Shown here in pieces: positions 21,301 through 28,200 of a stretch of 64,000 bases of DNA. A program made the translations under genes and the position numbers. Source of the stretch: Charina bottae (lineage: Eukaryota > Chordata > Lepidosauria > Squamata > Charinaidae). The stretch is from NCBI GenBank assembly GCA_023362775.1, contig JALMGJ010000001.1, forward strand, positions 93,776,501 to 93,840,500. The letters run 5' to 3'. Positions within the stretch are counted from its first letter, which is position 1. Every line of letters begins with the position of its first letter. Below the pieces are notes generated by a model. That model saw only the letters and a list, made by a program, of their open reading frames with translations, was not told the origin of the DNA and made no database searches.

Positions 21301-23188
21301 CCGGAGTAAACAGCAATACTCTTAGGGGGTTTCTACAGCTGTCAAGTGAAAATCTCTGGCAGTCTGGCCAGAACACACCTCCCACCCCCAGGCTCTTGAC
21401 AGTCACAGTCATTCCCACACAGCACTCTGAGGCACTGTCTGGCCACCCAGAGAATAAGGCCAGCCAAAAATTGGTGACTTTGTTGTGGTTCTCTTCCTCC
21501 AGGTCTTTGTCAGCAAAGATGTGGCCAAGACGTTTGGGTTCTACTCAGCTCCTGAGGCTGTGAAGGGGCTCTACGGGCGTTTGAAGCCAGGGTAGGAGGG
21601 AACCAAAACATGAAGAAGGGGACACACCTGGGTACTTCACCAGTTGTTGTGGGTGGTGTGAAATAGAATAGCAGAATGAGGAGTATCTCAGAGGCAAAAG
21701 TGGGAGCCCTTTAGAGGGCATCTACACCAACTTCAGCAATTGTAAGAAGCCTCAGAGCCCCAATCACAATGGTCATTTTGTGCTTTGGGGAGAATGATCC
21801 TCTTTTCCAGCAGCTTTAGAGATATTTCCTAACAGCTAAGCTCAGACTGGATTCACACATGAACTGTGCTAAACCATGGATAACTGTGCCTTGTTGAATA
21901 AATTGCAATAGGCTGGGTTCATACCATGCTAAGCCAGAACTGTACTGATCACAGTTGGTGGTATTGGTGCTACAAGCTGATATGCCAAAACCAAATTAAA
22001 TGCTTGTTGTGTGTGATATATAACTCAGGGTATTATCTTTTGCAGCAGCTTTTGTTAGCAAACCTATGTGAGAAGCACTTAATCCTTTTAATACTTTATT
22101 GATTGGATTTATATCATACCTTCCTACCTAGTGTTCCCTTATCCATCTTCAATCTTTCTTTCTGATTAAGCCAAAACAGGCTGAGATGCACAAACCTCCC
22201 TTTTGAGAGCTGAAAGGAAAGCCCAGGCAGGGGAACAGTTCAGCTTCTTGCCTGGGTACATATTGGGACGGGTGAGGACAATCAACAAAGTCAGCCCCCC
22301 CAGCTATATGGCAAAGTCTCTGCCAGCAGCTCATCCTCCTTCAGCAGCTTTGCTGTTGAGGCCCCGAACAGCTGGAATAGAGAATGCTTTGTATGGAAGT
22401 GATGGGGAAGGAGGTATCTGTTAGTGCTGTCCAGTGCTTTGGATTCAGTCCCCCCAAAATGCTGTGGGGCAGGAAGGTGTGCAAATGTACCACCTCTCTG
22501 CAACACCTGAAAGCAGCTGCACCCTCTCCTGGGGTCATACAGTTTAGGGTGTTGCAGACAAGGAGTACATTCATGCTTCTGCCTGCTTGTGTAGTGCTTT
22601 GGATTCATCCTTCACAACTGCACAACTTTAGTTTCCATATTCTCTCCACTCATCCCATAGCCATCCACCTACCTTGTTGGTCCCTTTCTAGAGCCACCTT
22701 GATCTGTGCTTGGGCTGAGCATGGAGCTGACGCAATGGGACCAGATGGGCTGCTGGTGCATTCAGATGCATTCTCCCCTGAAACCCTCGTGGACACTCTG
22801 GGGGCTGGAGACACATTCAACGCTGCTGTGATCCTGGCTCTAAGCAGGGGTGAGTTCTGGGTGCTTCTCCTCACTTTTCTGTAGGTATAGCATAAACGGC
22901 ATAACCTTTTAAAATCGCTTCTGTGTCTTGCACAGAATACTTTAAAGTTGCACAACAAACCACTACCTTATAGCATCAGGAGGCAGACCTGAATGGTGAG
23001 GAAATTTCTTGCCACCTTCTTCCATCTGCTGTGCTTTAAAGGAGAACAGGAATTATGCCCATCTGCCCTAAAGCTAAACTGATTTCTCATTTTCTGTGGC
23101 AGGAAGAACACTTCCTGCAGCATTAACCTATGGATGCCAGGTGGCAGGCCGGAAGTGTGGGGTTCACGGCTACGATGGGATCGTGTGA
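561..23188 (+). CDS. KHK: Ketohexokinase (fructokinase), complete 9-exon gene with two alternative exon 3s
   Basis: Ketohexokinase phosphorylates fructose to fructose-1-phosphate using ATP in the cytosol (PfkB family). Exons: 561-652, 1130-1246, 3a 7788-7922 or 3c 7993-8127, 16008-16080, 20618-20764, 21503-21591, 22692-22849, 23103-23188 (TGA). All introns are GT-AG and phases join without frameshift. With either exon 3 the product is 298 aa, the length of human KHK. The start [15 protein letters not shown] matches the family N-terminus, exon 2 carries the sugar-binding GGNASN stretch, and exon 7 carries the PfkB signature [10 protein letters not shown] with the catalytic Asp at residue 258. 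The protein ends GYDGIV, as in mammals. An AATAAA lies at 23429-23434. CGREF1 converges from downstream. No damage is visible, so the gene appears functional. Confidence 0.97.
1380..1718 (+). repeat. tRNA-derived SINE with BovB-like 3' tail (full length)
   Basis: The head has a pol III A box (TGGCTCAGCGGG) and B box (GGTTCGAATCC). The 3' part, AGAGTCGGACACCACTG, resembles the BovB LINE 3' end, as in Sauria-type SINEs mobilised by BovB. A 12-bp target duplication, TATCCCACCTTA, flanks it at 1368-1379 and 1719-1730. GTTC is repeated in the tRNA-like part. It lies in KHK intron 2. Confidence 0.85.
1892..2331. repeat. Dispersed hairpin-type repeat, copy 1
   Basis: The block mixes both orientations of the motifs CACAACATGCTAAGC, TTTAGTTTATGGTTCAGTGT and TTGTGTGAACCCAGCC. 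The same phrases recur at a dozen places in the window. Family unknown to me. Confidence 0.5.
2332..2391 (+). repeat. Extremely short LINE-type 3' tail
   Basis: GGGGGAGATGGGCAGTGATA plus (AAAC)n/(AAAT)n is the usual L2/CR1-like 3' tail in squamates. It is only about 60 bp and is flanked by copies of ATCCAAGTTAATT, so it looks like a severely 5'-truncated insertion. Confidence 0.5.
2421..2655 (+). repeat. tRNA/CORE-type SINE, single core
   Basis: It starts GTTTGGTCTAGTGGTTAAGG (A-box-like), has GAGTTCTAGTCCC (B-box-like), a MIR/CORE-like middle (GGGTGACCTTCGGCCAGTCA), and ends TTGAGTTATTTATAAAAATA, the LINE-type tail. This copy has one core, unlike the dimeric copies at 16334, 25913, 38305 and 60020. 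Confidence 0.75.
2656..3575. other. KHK intron 2 sequence without recognisable features
   Basis: AT-rich, apparently non-coding intronic sequence. I see no gene, RNA or clear repeat. Confidence 0.5.
3576..3710. repeat. (TG)n/(TATG)n/(TA)n microsatellite
   Basis: A run of TG with interspersed TATG and a short TA block in KHK intron 2. Confidence 0.9.
3985..4090 (-). repeat. LINE/SINE 3'-tail-like fragment
   Basis: TTATTCAGTTTAGGTGCTGA and CCTGGGTGGCTCACAATATA resemble the inverted 3' end of reptile L2/CR1-type elements. Short and diverged. Confidence 0.3.
4591..4852. mobile_element. Non-autonomous hAT (CAGAGCTTTCC family), copy 1, variant interior
   Basis: The ends are CAGGGCTTTCCAAA and TTTGGAAAGCTCTG. 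An exact 8-bp duplication, GTATAGTA, flanks it (4583-4590, 4853-4860). The interior carries repeated AACCCGGAAG(C/T)G modules and opposed GTGTGTCG/CGACACAC motifs; it differs from the 56-bp-unit copies. No transposase is present. Confidence 0.9.
5208..5497. mobile_element. Non-autonomous hAT, copy 2 (two 56-bp units)
   Basis: Termini CAGAGCTTTCCAAACT / AGTTTGGAAAGCTCTG-type, with exact 8-bp duplication ATATAGGG at 5200-5207 and 5498-5505. The interior has two units of GATTCCACGCAGGTCCTAGT type. A short local duplication of CCCTGCTGTAA occurs near 5390-5430. Confidence 0.92.
5506..6275. other. KHK intron 2 sequence without recognisable features
   Basis: Intronic sequence with no supported gene or repeat. 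Confidence 0.4.
6276..6484 (-). mobile_element. RTE-clade LINE 3' fragment
   Basis: GTTGCTGTTAGTTGCCGTCG, TCATAGCGACCCTATGTATA and CTTCCTCTTTTCCGCTGGCC read, in reverse, as the 3' coding end and tail of an RTE LINE. The phrasing recalls RTE1-type elements and the tails of afrotherian SINEs (from memory). It is distinct from BovB. Confidence 0.65.
6702..6966. mobile_element. Non-autonomous hAT, copy 3 (opposite orientation)
   Basis: The ends are CAGAGCTTTCCAAACT and AGTTTGGAAAGCTCTG. The flanking 8-mers GTTTAACA and GTTTAACC match at 7 of 8 positions. The 56-bp units are inverted relative to copy 2. Confidence 0.88.
7115..7290. repeat. Dispersed hairpin-type repeat, copy 2
   Basis: Contains GCACAACATGC, CACATGCTAAGCCACAAAAT and TTGTGCAAACGCATC, the motifs of the unclassified dispersed family. 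Confidence 0.4.
7788..7922 (+). CDS. KHK: KHK alternative exon 3a (KHK-A type)
   Basis: This 135-bp exon begins [19 protein letters not shown] and ends TRTILHAA, resembling mammalian exon 3a (FVLDDLRRYSVDL...). A CAG acceptor and a GTGCG donor flank it. It completes the same split codons as exon 3c, so the two are interchangeable and including both would insert 45 extra residues. In mammals 3a gives the widely expressed, low-affinity KHK-A; that role is assumed here by homology. Confidence 0.9.
7993..8127 (+). CDS. KHK: KHK alternative exon 3c (KHK-C type)
   Basis: This 135-bp exon encodes [19 protein letters not shown] and then a CCLIN...SRTVTLYDT segment, close to mammalian exon 3c (FLVADFRRRGVDVSQVAWQ). 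It lies 70 bp after exon 3a and has a GTAAGG donor. In mammals 3c defines the high-affinity liver, kidney and gut isoform KHK-C. The short gap between 3a and 3c is suggestive of mutually exclusive splicing. Confidence 0.92.
8440..9020 (-). mobile_element. Degenerate CR1-like LINE fragment
   Basis: Reverse translation gives [16 protein letters not shown], then [20 protein letters not shown] and AFN, a decayed form of the CR1 reverse transcriptase stretch around motif A (LDFSKAFD). Further remnants of the downstream region ([12 protein letters not shown]) are broken by stops and frameshifts. It is an old relic in KHK intron 3. Confidence 0.6.
9040..10640 (+). mobile_element. Highly degenerate + strand non-LTR retrotransposon, 5' and middle part
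   Basis: Broken pieces resemble LINE reverse transcriptase: a PLYKGKGKKSEQSK...ISMLS-like stretch near 9470, [12 protein letters not shown] near 9545, [10 protein letters not shown] (a decayed ADD box) near 9980, and a LGRMFT-like piece near 10470. Many stops and frameshifts exist. It is interrupted by the hAT at 10196-10459 and the R4 LINE from about 10641; its 3' end appears to resume near 12420. Clade not determined. Confidence 0.45.
10196..10459. mobile_element. Non-autonomous hAT, copy 4
   Basis: The ends are CAGAGCTTTCCAAACT and AGTTTGGAAAGCTCTG. The exact 8-bp duplication TCATAGAA flanks it (10188-10195, 10460-10467). It has inverted 56-bp-type units. It sits inside the degenerate + strand LINE, so it is younger. 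Confidence 0.93.
10641..12310 (-). mobile_element. R4-clade LINE, 5'-truncated, with RT end and restriction-like endonuclease
   Basis: Reverse frames read [19 protein letters not shown] (RT motif C) and then a thumb region. A zinc-knuckle-like [18 protein letters not shown] follows, then a PD-(D/E)XK endonuclease core (PDIVVVDK...[10 protein letters not shown]). The coding ends [13 protein letters not shown]. This layout is that of R4/Dong-type LINEs, reported in Anolis. Two stops break the frame: an in-frame TAG upstream of YMDD (about 12168) and a TGA at 11398-11400, probably a Trp codon originally. The element is therefore inactive. Confidence 0.8.
12340..12396. repeat. (TG)n-(GA)n microsatellite
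   Basis: A TG run followed directly by a GA run at the truncated 5' boundary of the R4 LINE. A 30-bp phrase beginning TTGATGGCCACTTGTGCGAG occurs twice just upstream (about 12268 and 12300). Confidence 0.9.
12420..12655 (+). mobile_element. 3' coding end of a degenerate LINE, probably the same one as 9040-10640
   Basis: The + strand reads [20 protein letters not shown], like the C-terminal basic GRGRPKxxWLDGVDE tail of several LINE ORF2 proteins. Its orientation and its place after the R4 insertion suggest it continues the 9040-10640 element. Confidence 0.45.
12660..14575. other. KHK intron 3: dispersed hairpin-type repeat and unassigned sequence
   Basis: About 13000-13215 carries motifs of the dispersed hairpin family (AAGCACTGAACCGTAAAGTA, AATATGCTAAGCCACTAAAG, TTGTGTGAATGTTC). 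About 13480-13530 weakly resembles the BovB 5' phrase TGGCAAACCACTCC in reverse. No coding sequence is supported. Confidence 0.35.
14576..14660 (+). repeat. L2/CR1-type LINE 3' tail
   Basis: GCTGCTCAGAGTCACTTGTT, GAGATGGGCCGCC and an (AATA)n tail form the typical squamate LINE/SINE 3' end. Confidence 0.5.
14661..16007. other. KHK intron 3, no recognisable feature
   Basis: Sequence up to the exon 4 acceptor; I see no gene or clear repeat. Confidence 0.4.
16334..16680 (-). repeat. tRNA/CORE SINE, dimeric-core subfamily, copy 1
   Basis: In reverse: head remnant, core, linker, second core, GAGTTATTTATAAAAATAAT tail, then (AAAT)n. The core phrase GGCTGGGTGACCTTGGGCCA occurs twice, separated by a linker with CTAGGAAGGAGCCAATGG. 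Confidence 0.75.
16850..17070. repeat. Dispersed hairpin-type repeat, copy 3
   Basis: Contains GGGTTTGCACAACATGATGA, AAACCATAAGTTAACC and GGTTAGTTTATGGTTCAGTG. Confidence 0.5.
17113..20313 (-). mobile_element. Apparently full-length BovB (RTE) LINE with target duplication
   Basis: The element lies antisense in KHK intron 4 and is flanked by TGGCAATAG at 17104-17112 and 20314-20322. Its 3' end in reverse is AGTCGGACACGACTGAACGA plus (CAA)n, the BovB tail. The 5' region contains TGGAGGAGGGAATGGCAAAC, also BovB-like. With a 9-bp duplication, complete tail and an open ORF this may be a young, possibly competent copy. Confidence 0.9.
17123..20209 (-). CDS. BovB ORF2: AP endonuclease and reverse transcriptase, uninterrupted
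   Basis: The open frame is 1028 codons. The first ATG at 20209 may precede the true start; [10 protein letters not shown] about 18 residues in is an alternative. The endonuclease region shows [42 protein letters not shown] and the catalytic SDHELL. The RT shows [34 protein letters not shown] (motif A), [16 protein letters not shown] (motif B) and [17 protein letters not shown] (motif C). The C-terminus [20 protein letters not shown]...[12 protein letters not shown] is the BovB signature. No stops or frameshifts are seen. Confidence 0.92.
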   Translation of the reverse strand: MVHWRREWQTTPVSLPRKPMDSIKRLKDMTPEDEPLRSEGVQNATGEERRAIPSSSRKCETAGPKPKGRSVVDVSGSGRKVRCCKEQYCIGTWNVRTMNQGKLDVVKHEMTRLNIDILGISELKWTGMGEFNSGDHYIYYCGQESLRRNGVALIVNKRVGKAVLGYNLKNDRMLSVRIQGKPFNITVIQVYAPTTDAKEAEVDRFYEDLQHLLELTPKKDVLFIIGDWNAKVGSQKITGITGKFGLGVQNEAGQRLIEFCQENTLVIANTLFQQHKRRLYTWTSPDGQYRNQIDYILCSQRWRSSIQSAKTRPGADCGSDHELLIAKFRLKLKNVEKTTRPIRYDLNHIPYEYTVEVRNRFKGLDLVDRVPEELWMEVRNIVQEAATKTIPKKKKCKKAKWLTDEALQIAEERREAKGKGERERYKQLNAEFQRIARRDKKAFLNEQCKEIEENNRMGKTRDLFKKIGDIKGTFCAKMGMIKDKKGRDLTEAEEIKKRWQEYTEELYKKDLNIPDKYDGVVTDLEPDILESEVKWALGSITNNKASGEDSIPAELFKILKDDAVKVLHSICQQIWKTQQWPQDWKRSVYVPIPKKGNAKECSNYRTIALISHASKVMLKILQARLQQHVNRELQEVQAGFRRGRGTRDQIANIRWIMEKAREFQKNIYFCFIDYAKAFDCVDHNKLWQSLKEMGVPDHLTCLLRNLYVGQEATVRTGHGTTDWFKIGKGVRQGCILSPCLFNLYAEYIMRNAGLDESQAGVKIAGKNINNLRYADDTTLMAESEEELKSLLMRVKEESAKAGLKLNIKKTQIMASGPITSWQIEGEEMEAVTDFIFLGSKITADGDCSHEIKRRLLLGRKAMANLDSILKSRDITLPTKVRIVKAMVFPVAMYGCESWTIRKAERRRIDAFELWCWRRLLRVPWTARRSNQSILKEINPDCSLEGQMLKLKLKYFGHLMRREDSLEKTLMLGKTEGKRRRGRQRMRWLDSITDVMNMNLSKLRETVEDRKAWRAMVHEVTKSRTRLND
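20131..20319 (-). CDS. Possible short BovB ORF1
   Basis: A 62-aa frame overlaps the start of ORF2 at the 5' end of BovB. Some RTE elements have a short ORF1, but no motif supports this one and it may be chance. Confidence 0.2.
   Translation of the reverse strand: MPLSPSWITALSWRRGLRNSMKSGQEEQVMMESSDKTWSTGGGNGKPLQYPCQENPWTVSKG
20765..21502. other. KHK intron 5
   Basis: No repeat or gene recognised. Confidence 0.4.
21845..22020. repeat. Dispersed hairpin-type repeat, copy 4
   Basis: Contains TGGATTCACACATGAACTGT, GCTAAACCATGG and GCTGGGTTCATACCATGCTA in alternating orientation. It lies in KHK intron 6. Confidence 0.5.
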
Positions 23189-23428
23189 GCAATGTGATGA
23201 AAGCTGTACCTGCTGGATTTCACTGGACCACGGACTAATACTGTATTTCCCACGGTAGTGCTCCACTTGCTGGTGGCACTGGCGCAGCCCCCTGGCATCT
23301 CCTGCAGCTGGGAAGGCATGCCAGGCTGCCTGCCATCCATACCACGTGCAGTCTGGCTGAGCTGGCTCAGATGCTCCTGACTCTTGCCAGGAGGGAAAGA
23401 GGCTTCGCTGTATAACCATGAAAAGATC

Positions 23429-23434
23429 AATAAA
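23429..23434 (+). terminator. KHK poly(A) signal
   Basis: A canonical AATAAA about 240 bp after the KHK stop codon. Confidence 0.65.
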
Positions 23435-23449
23435 ATACTTGAAGCTGTT

Positions 23450-24400
23450 GATTGCTCCTGGTTCATTATGCAAGGAATTCCAGCCAAGGGATGTGTGTGT
23501 ACGCCTGGAAGGGGAGGGACTGGCTCTGCCTCAGCCAGCCAGATCCAGAAGTGCCTGACGTAATGAGGAGAGCGGACGTAGAATTAAGATGAGCTGATGC
23601 ACTTGTTGCTATTCAGTATGCCAAGGTTGGCAGCGATTTAAAAGGGCTTCAATGACGTAACAGAGAAAAGGGGAAGGCTAACCCACACCACCCAACAATG
23701 GCCAGAACACCCCTCCCCACTACCGAGCTTACTTCTGCTCCTCCTAAAGACGTGTGAGGGAGAACACAGTACACGCAGCCAGTTGCCCAGTTGATTAACC
23801 TGATGTGACAGTCCTTGGCATCTTGAAGGCTTTCTCTTTGCCAGAGAAAGGCCTGTGCTTAGCAGCTCCCCCACCCTGCAAGGGAAGTTCCACCCTGCCC
23901 CTATAAGCCACTAAGATTCCTTGCAATTTGTTGTTCTTCCTTTATGGTCCAGAAACACATTCAGTTTGAAGATGGTTTATTGGCAGATTTGGAGAAGCAG
24001 AAGTACAGGAGAAGCATAGGCATCTCTGGCTGTTCCCCAGGCATTTGGGCCAGGAGCTCTGCTGTTGTTGATGTGTTTTCTTTTGTGACTGGGGTGTACT
24101 GGTTTAACCTTGGGCGTCATGGGTTTTTAGGTTGTGGTGGTTTTAATCTCTGTACGCCACCCAGAGTCACTTTTGTGAGATGGGCAGCCGTATACATTTT
24201 ATAAATGAAAATAAGTAAACGAAATCCCATGGCAATGGACACAAGTGATGCCTTCTGCAGTGTAGTGTAGGCTTTTCCCCAAAGCCACCAGCTGAGAGAG
24301 TGACATGGTCATTTGACCAGCACAGATGGATCCTTGGCCAGAGTGGGAAATTATAGTGGTGACTGCTGTCCGTCCCGCTCTGCAACAGCCCCTTACTTGA
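23450..24400. other. KHK-CGREF1 intergenic and 3' UTR sequence
   Basis: Both genes end toward this interval. An L2/CR1-type tail (CCACCCAGAGTCACTTTTGT, GAGATGGGCAGCC) is at about 24150-24215. The CGREF1 poly(A) site was not located with confidence. Confidence 0.35.
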
Positions 24401-24529
24401 GGGCAGAGTGAGAGACCCTAAAGGCAGCTCTTGTCTGTTTGCTCTCTATTACCTCAAGGTGGCTGGACCCTGCTCTGTAAAGGGAGAGAGTATTCAGGAG
24501 GACAACCTCCTGGGACAGGCCTTCCAGGT

Positions 24530-24866
24530 GCGTGGTGGCTCAGCGGGTAAGACGCCAGGCTTGTCGATCGGAAGATCGCAAGTTCGGAGGTTCGAATCCC
24601 TAGCCCCACGTGACAGAGTGAGCTCCCGCACTCGCCCCAGCTCTTGCCAACCTAGCAATTCGAAAGCATGCAAATGCCAGTAGATGAATAGGTACCACTT
24701 CGGTGGGAAGGTAACAGCGTTCCGCGTGCGTCATGCCGGCCACATGACCGTGGAAGCGTCTTCGGACAGCGCTGGCTCTTCGGCTAACAAACGGAGCTGA
24801 GCACCGGCCCCTAGAGTTGGACACGACTGCACAAATGTACGGGGGGAGCCTTTACCGTTTTTTCTA
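24530..24866 (+). repeat. tRNA-derived SINE with BovB-like tail, copy 2
   Basis: Same family as 1380-1718: GTGGCTCAGCGGG A box, GGTTCGAATCC B box, GAGTTGGACACGACTGCACA tail. It lies downstream of the CGREF1 stop codon. Confidence 0.85.
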
Positions 24867-25278
24867 CCCAGGTAGCATCACCTCCTGGAAAGGCAGTGGT
24901 CCTCTGTGCTGGGGGAGGGAGGGAAGAGGTTTCCATATTTAGGTGGTGCACTGAGGAAAAAGTGGAGCCATTGTGGTGTGAGAACTTTTTAGTGGCTTCT
25001 GTTTCTCAAGTTTTGAATGGGATAGATTTGGGGAATGTATCCCCTGAAGGCTGGAAAAGGGATCTCTATAGACAACAAGGTGCACAGCTGACTGAACAGG
25101 GGTCCTATTTTGTGTTGCTTTGATAAAGAGAAGAGTTGGAAAGCCAGAACAGATTGCACAGAAGGAAAATGCTGGGAAAGGGGCAATTATCTGCATTCCG
25201 TTTCTGAAATTGACCTGCAGACCTCCAGTCCTCGTTTCTTGGCCGATCACTTAGGGTATGTACAGGGCGTACTGTATT

Positions 25279-28200
25279 TCAGTCTCCTGGAGCAGAAGGC
25301 ACCTCTTCCCCTTGTAGATCTGGGTCTCCTGCTGTTTCCTGGCCAAGCCCTCCCCCATGCTTCTGCGGACTCAACGAGAGGTCCTCCATCACTTCTTGCT
25401 CCTGAAGTACTGCTGGTGCAGCTGGGGAGCCTCCAGTGCCTTGTTGGTCAGAGGGACTTGGGAAGCCAATGGCTTGTTCATTTGGTTTAGGAAGTGCCCA
25501 CAGGACTGTGCCATCCTCTTCACCGCGGGGAGTGAGGAAGCCTGGGTTCTTTCCCTGCCGGGGAGGAAGAAATAACTCTGAGGGCTCCAATAGTCCATCC
25601 CAGTTGAAGTCCTGAGTCTCCAAGATACTGTCCACCATTGGCACTACCTGAGAGGAGGAATACAGAGGGAGTCAGGGCAGCTTTCCAATTACCAACACAA
25701 TCTTAACATAAGGAACAATGTAACTGACATCTTTTACAGACAGAAGAAAGATAAAAAGAGCTGAGCTGGATCAGGCCAATTCTAGTTTAGCATCCTTTCC
25801 CTACCATGGCCAACAAGTAGGCTGGCCATATTTCCTTGAGACAAAAACGGGAGGTTGGGATGGGAAAAATGGGACGGGGTTAAACTTATGTAATATTCCA
25901 TATTCATAAAAAGGGCTGAGAGAGAGTGACTGGCCCAAGGTCACCCAGCCGGCTTTCATGCCTAAGGCGGGACTAGAACTCTCAGTCTCCTGGTTTGCCA
26001 TTGGCTCCTTCCTAGGGCTGAGAGACAGGGACTGGCCCAAGGTCACCCAGCCGGCTTTCATGCCTAAGGGGGGACTAGAACTCACAGTCTCCTGGTTTCT
26101 AGCCCGTTGCCTTAACCACTAGACCAAACTGGCAGTTGTGTCCCATTTAGGCTGACCATATTTCCTTGAGACGAAAGCGGGAGGTTGGGATGGCAAAAAT
26201 GGGACGGGGTTAAACTTATGTAATATTCCATATTCATGAAAAAGTAAGACGATAAAAAATGTTTTAAAGAGCTTTTAAGATCCATTTGCTGGTCCTTAAA
26301 CAGATTACTGTATATATAAACAGATTTTTGTTTTCATTAAAATGAAAAAGTTTTATTACATGGACATATTGAGCTAACAATTATTCTTCAGTGACAGAAC
26401 TCATACAAAAATTTAGGTAGACGTAGAGGGGGACTGTATTTCACCACGATCGTACCATGAATATTTCTCCGATGGAGTAATCTTATGCAGCAAATTTCGG
26501 TCTTTCAATACCTTATCATAAAACTTTCAAATTTTTAAGTAACGGTTTTTTAAAAAATGGGACAAAATTGACATTTATATTAAAACGACGGGACGGTCGG
26601 GAAATGTGAAAAAAACAGTACTGTCCCGTTTAAAATGGTACGTATGGTCAGCCTACCAACAAGATACTTTTAGAATAGAAACAAGTGTACATTATCTACT
26701 AAGAACAGGGATTCAGGTAAGGTTTGACCAGACAAGGGGAGAGAGAGCAGCTACAGGCAGAGTCTCTGTCTAGTGCATAGCTTTCCAAACTGTGTGTCGC
26801 AACACAGTACTGTGTCGCCTGTGGTGTGCAGGTGTGTCGCACGAAAACCTGGAAGCGCTGATGGTGCGCCGCTGCGCGCGCTGCCACATGCAGCAACGGC
26901 GCACCATCAGCACTTCCAGGTTTCGCACGACACACCTGCACACCGCCGCTGCCGTTGGTGTGTGTCACCAACAGGAAAAGTTTGGAAAGCTCTGGTCTAG
27001 CGTATTACTCAAGAGTTGGCAAAGGTGCCAACCTTACCTTAGACTGAGGAATAAAATGTGCCTACCAAGTCTGGTGCAGGCTGCCCTTTTGCCTGTTGGG
27101 ACACCAGCTCACTCAGCAGCCTCATGAATTCCAGACCATCCAAGCGCCCGCTTTTGTCGTAGTCATGAAGAGCAAAGAGAAGCAAGAGCGCTAGGAAGAA
27201 CGAGAGTGGAGAAGGAACGCACAGTGAACCACAGAACAGCAGAGGCCAACACTGCTCAGAGTGGAAGCTACCGATGGGAACTGTTCTCCATTGTACCAGG
27301 GTGCAGGATGTGGAATAATGGATTTAAGTTAGAGCAAGGCAGACGTCTGCCCTTCGCAGCAGACCAGACTAGGAAACCAAAGTCATGAATACTAATACTA
27401 CTTTTATTAGAGGGTTACAGTAACAGAATCTTGCAAGTCTGAAAGTGCCTCCCCCCCCCTCCCTTTATCTTCAAGAGAACTAGGAAGGGTCAATTCTGAG
27501 ATGTTTTCTCAAATTATATCCCTGCTTTGGACTCAGATTTCTTTTATCTGACCGTTGTCTTGGTTGTGGCTCTTCCTCCTGTTCCTCAAGGTCATTCTCA
27601 CAGCCCATTACAGCAAACGCCAAGTGAATGTTAGCAAAAGCTTCTTAATCCTGTAGTAAGAGCCGTTTGACAGTGGAATCAATTCGACAGAGACGTGGGG
27701 GGACTCTTCTGTGAGATTGCACAGCCATCTGCCAAGAATGCTTTCATTTGGATTCCTGCACGGAGCAGGGGGTTTGGACTCCATGACCTCAGAGACCCTC
27801 CCAACTCAATGATTCTATGAAGGCTGATGTTTTTCTTAAACACAATATTCCCACCAAACCCCACCTTTCTTGATCACTGGGGGGGGTGCTGCCTAAGGAA
27901 TCTAGTTTCCTCTCCCAGAGTGCAACCCCAGATTGCTAGCTTCTCATTCTTGACAGTACATGCTGGCCCAGGTTTATCTCATTTCCTGTTGGTACCTGCT
28001 GGGGCTTAAAAAAAGATAAAGATAAGATCACTGCATTTTCGGTTTCTTATGATCCCAAGCATGTGGTCTAAAGTCATTTTTGAAGCTAAGCAAGGTTGGC
28101 CTGGCTAGTTCACGAGTGGCAATTCATGCCTGGAAATACTGCATGCCTACCTGTCTACTGCTTAACTTGTACAATAAGAGAAAGGCAGGCTGTAAACATC

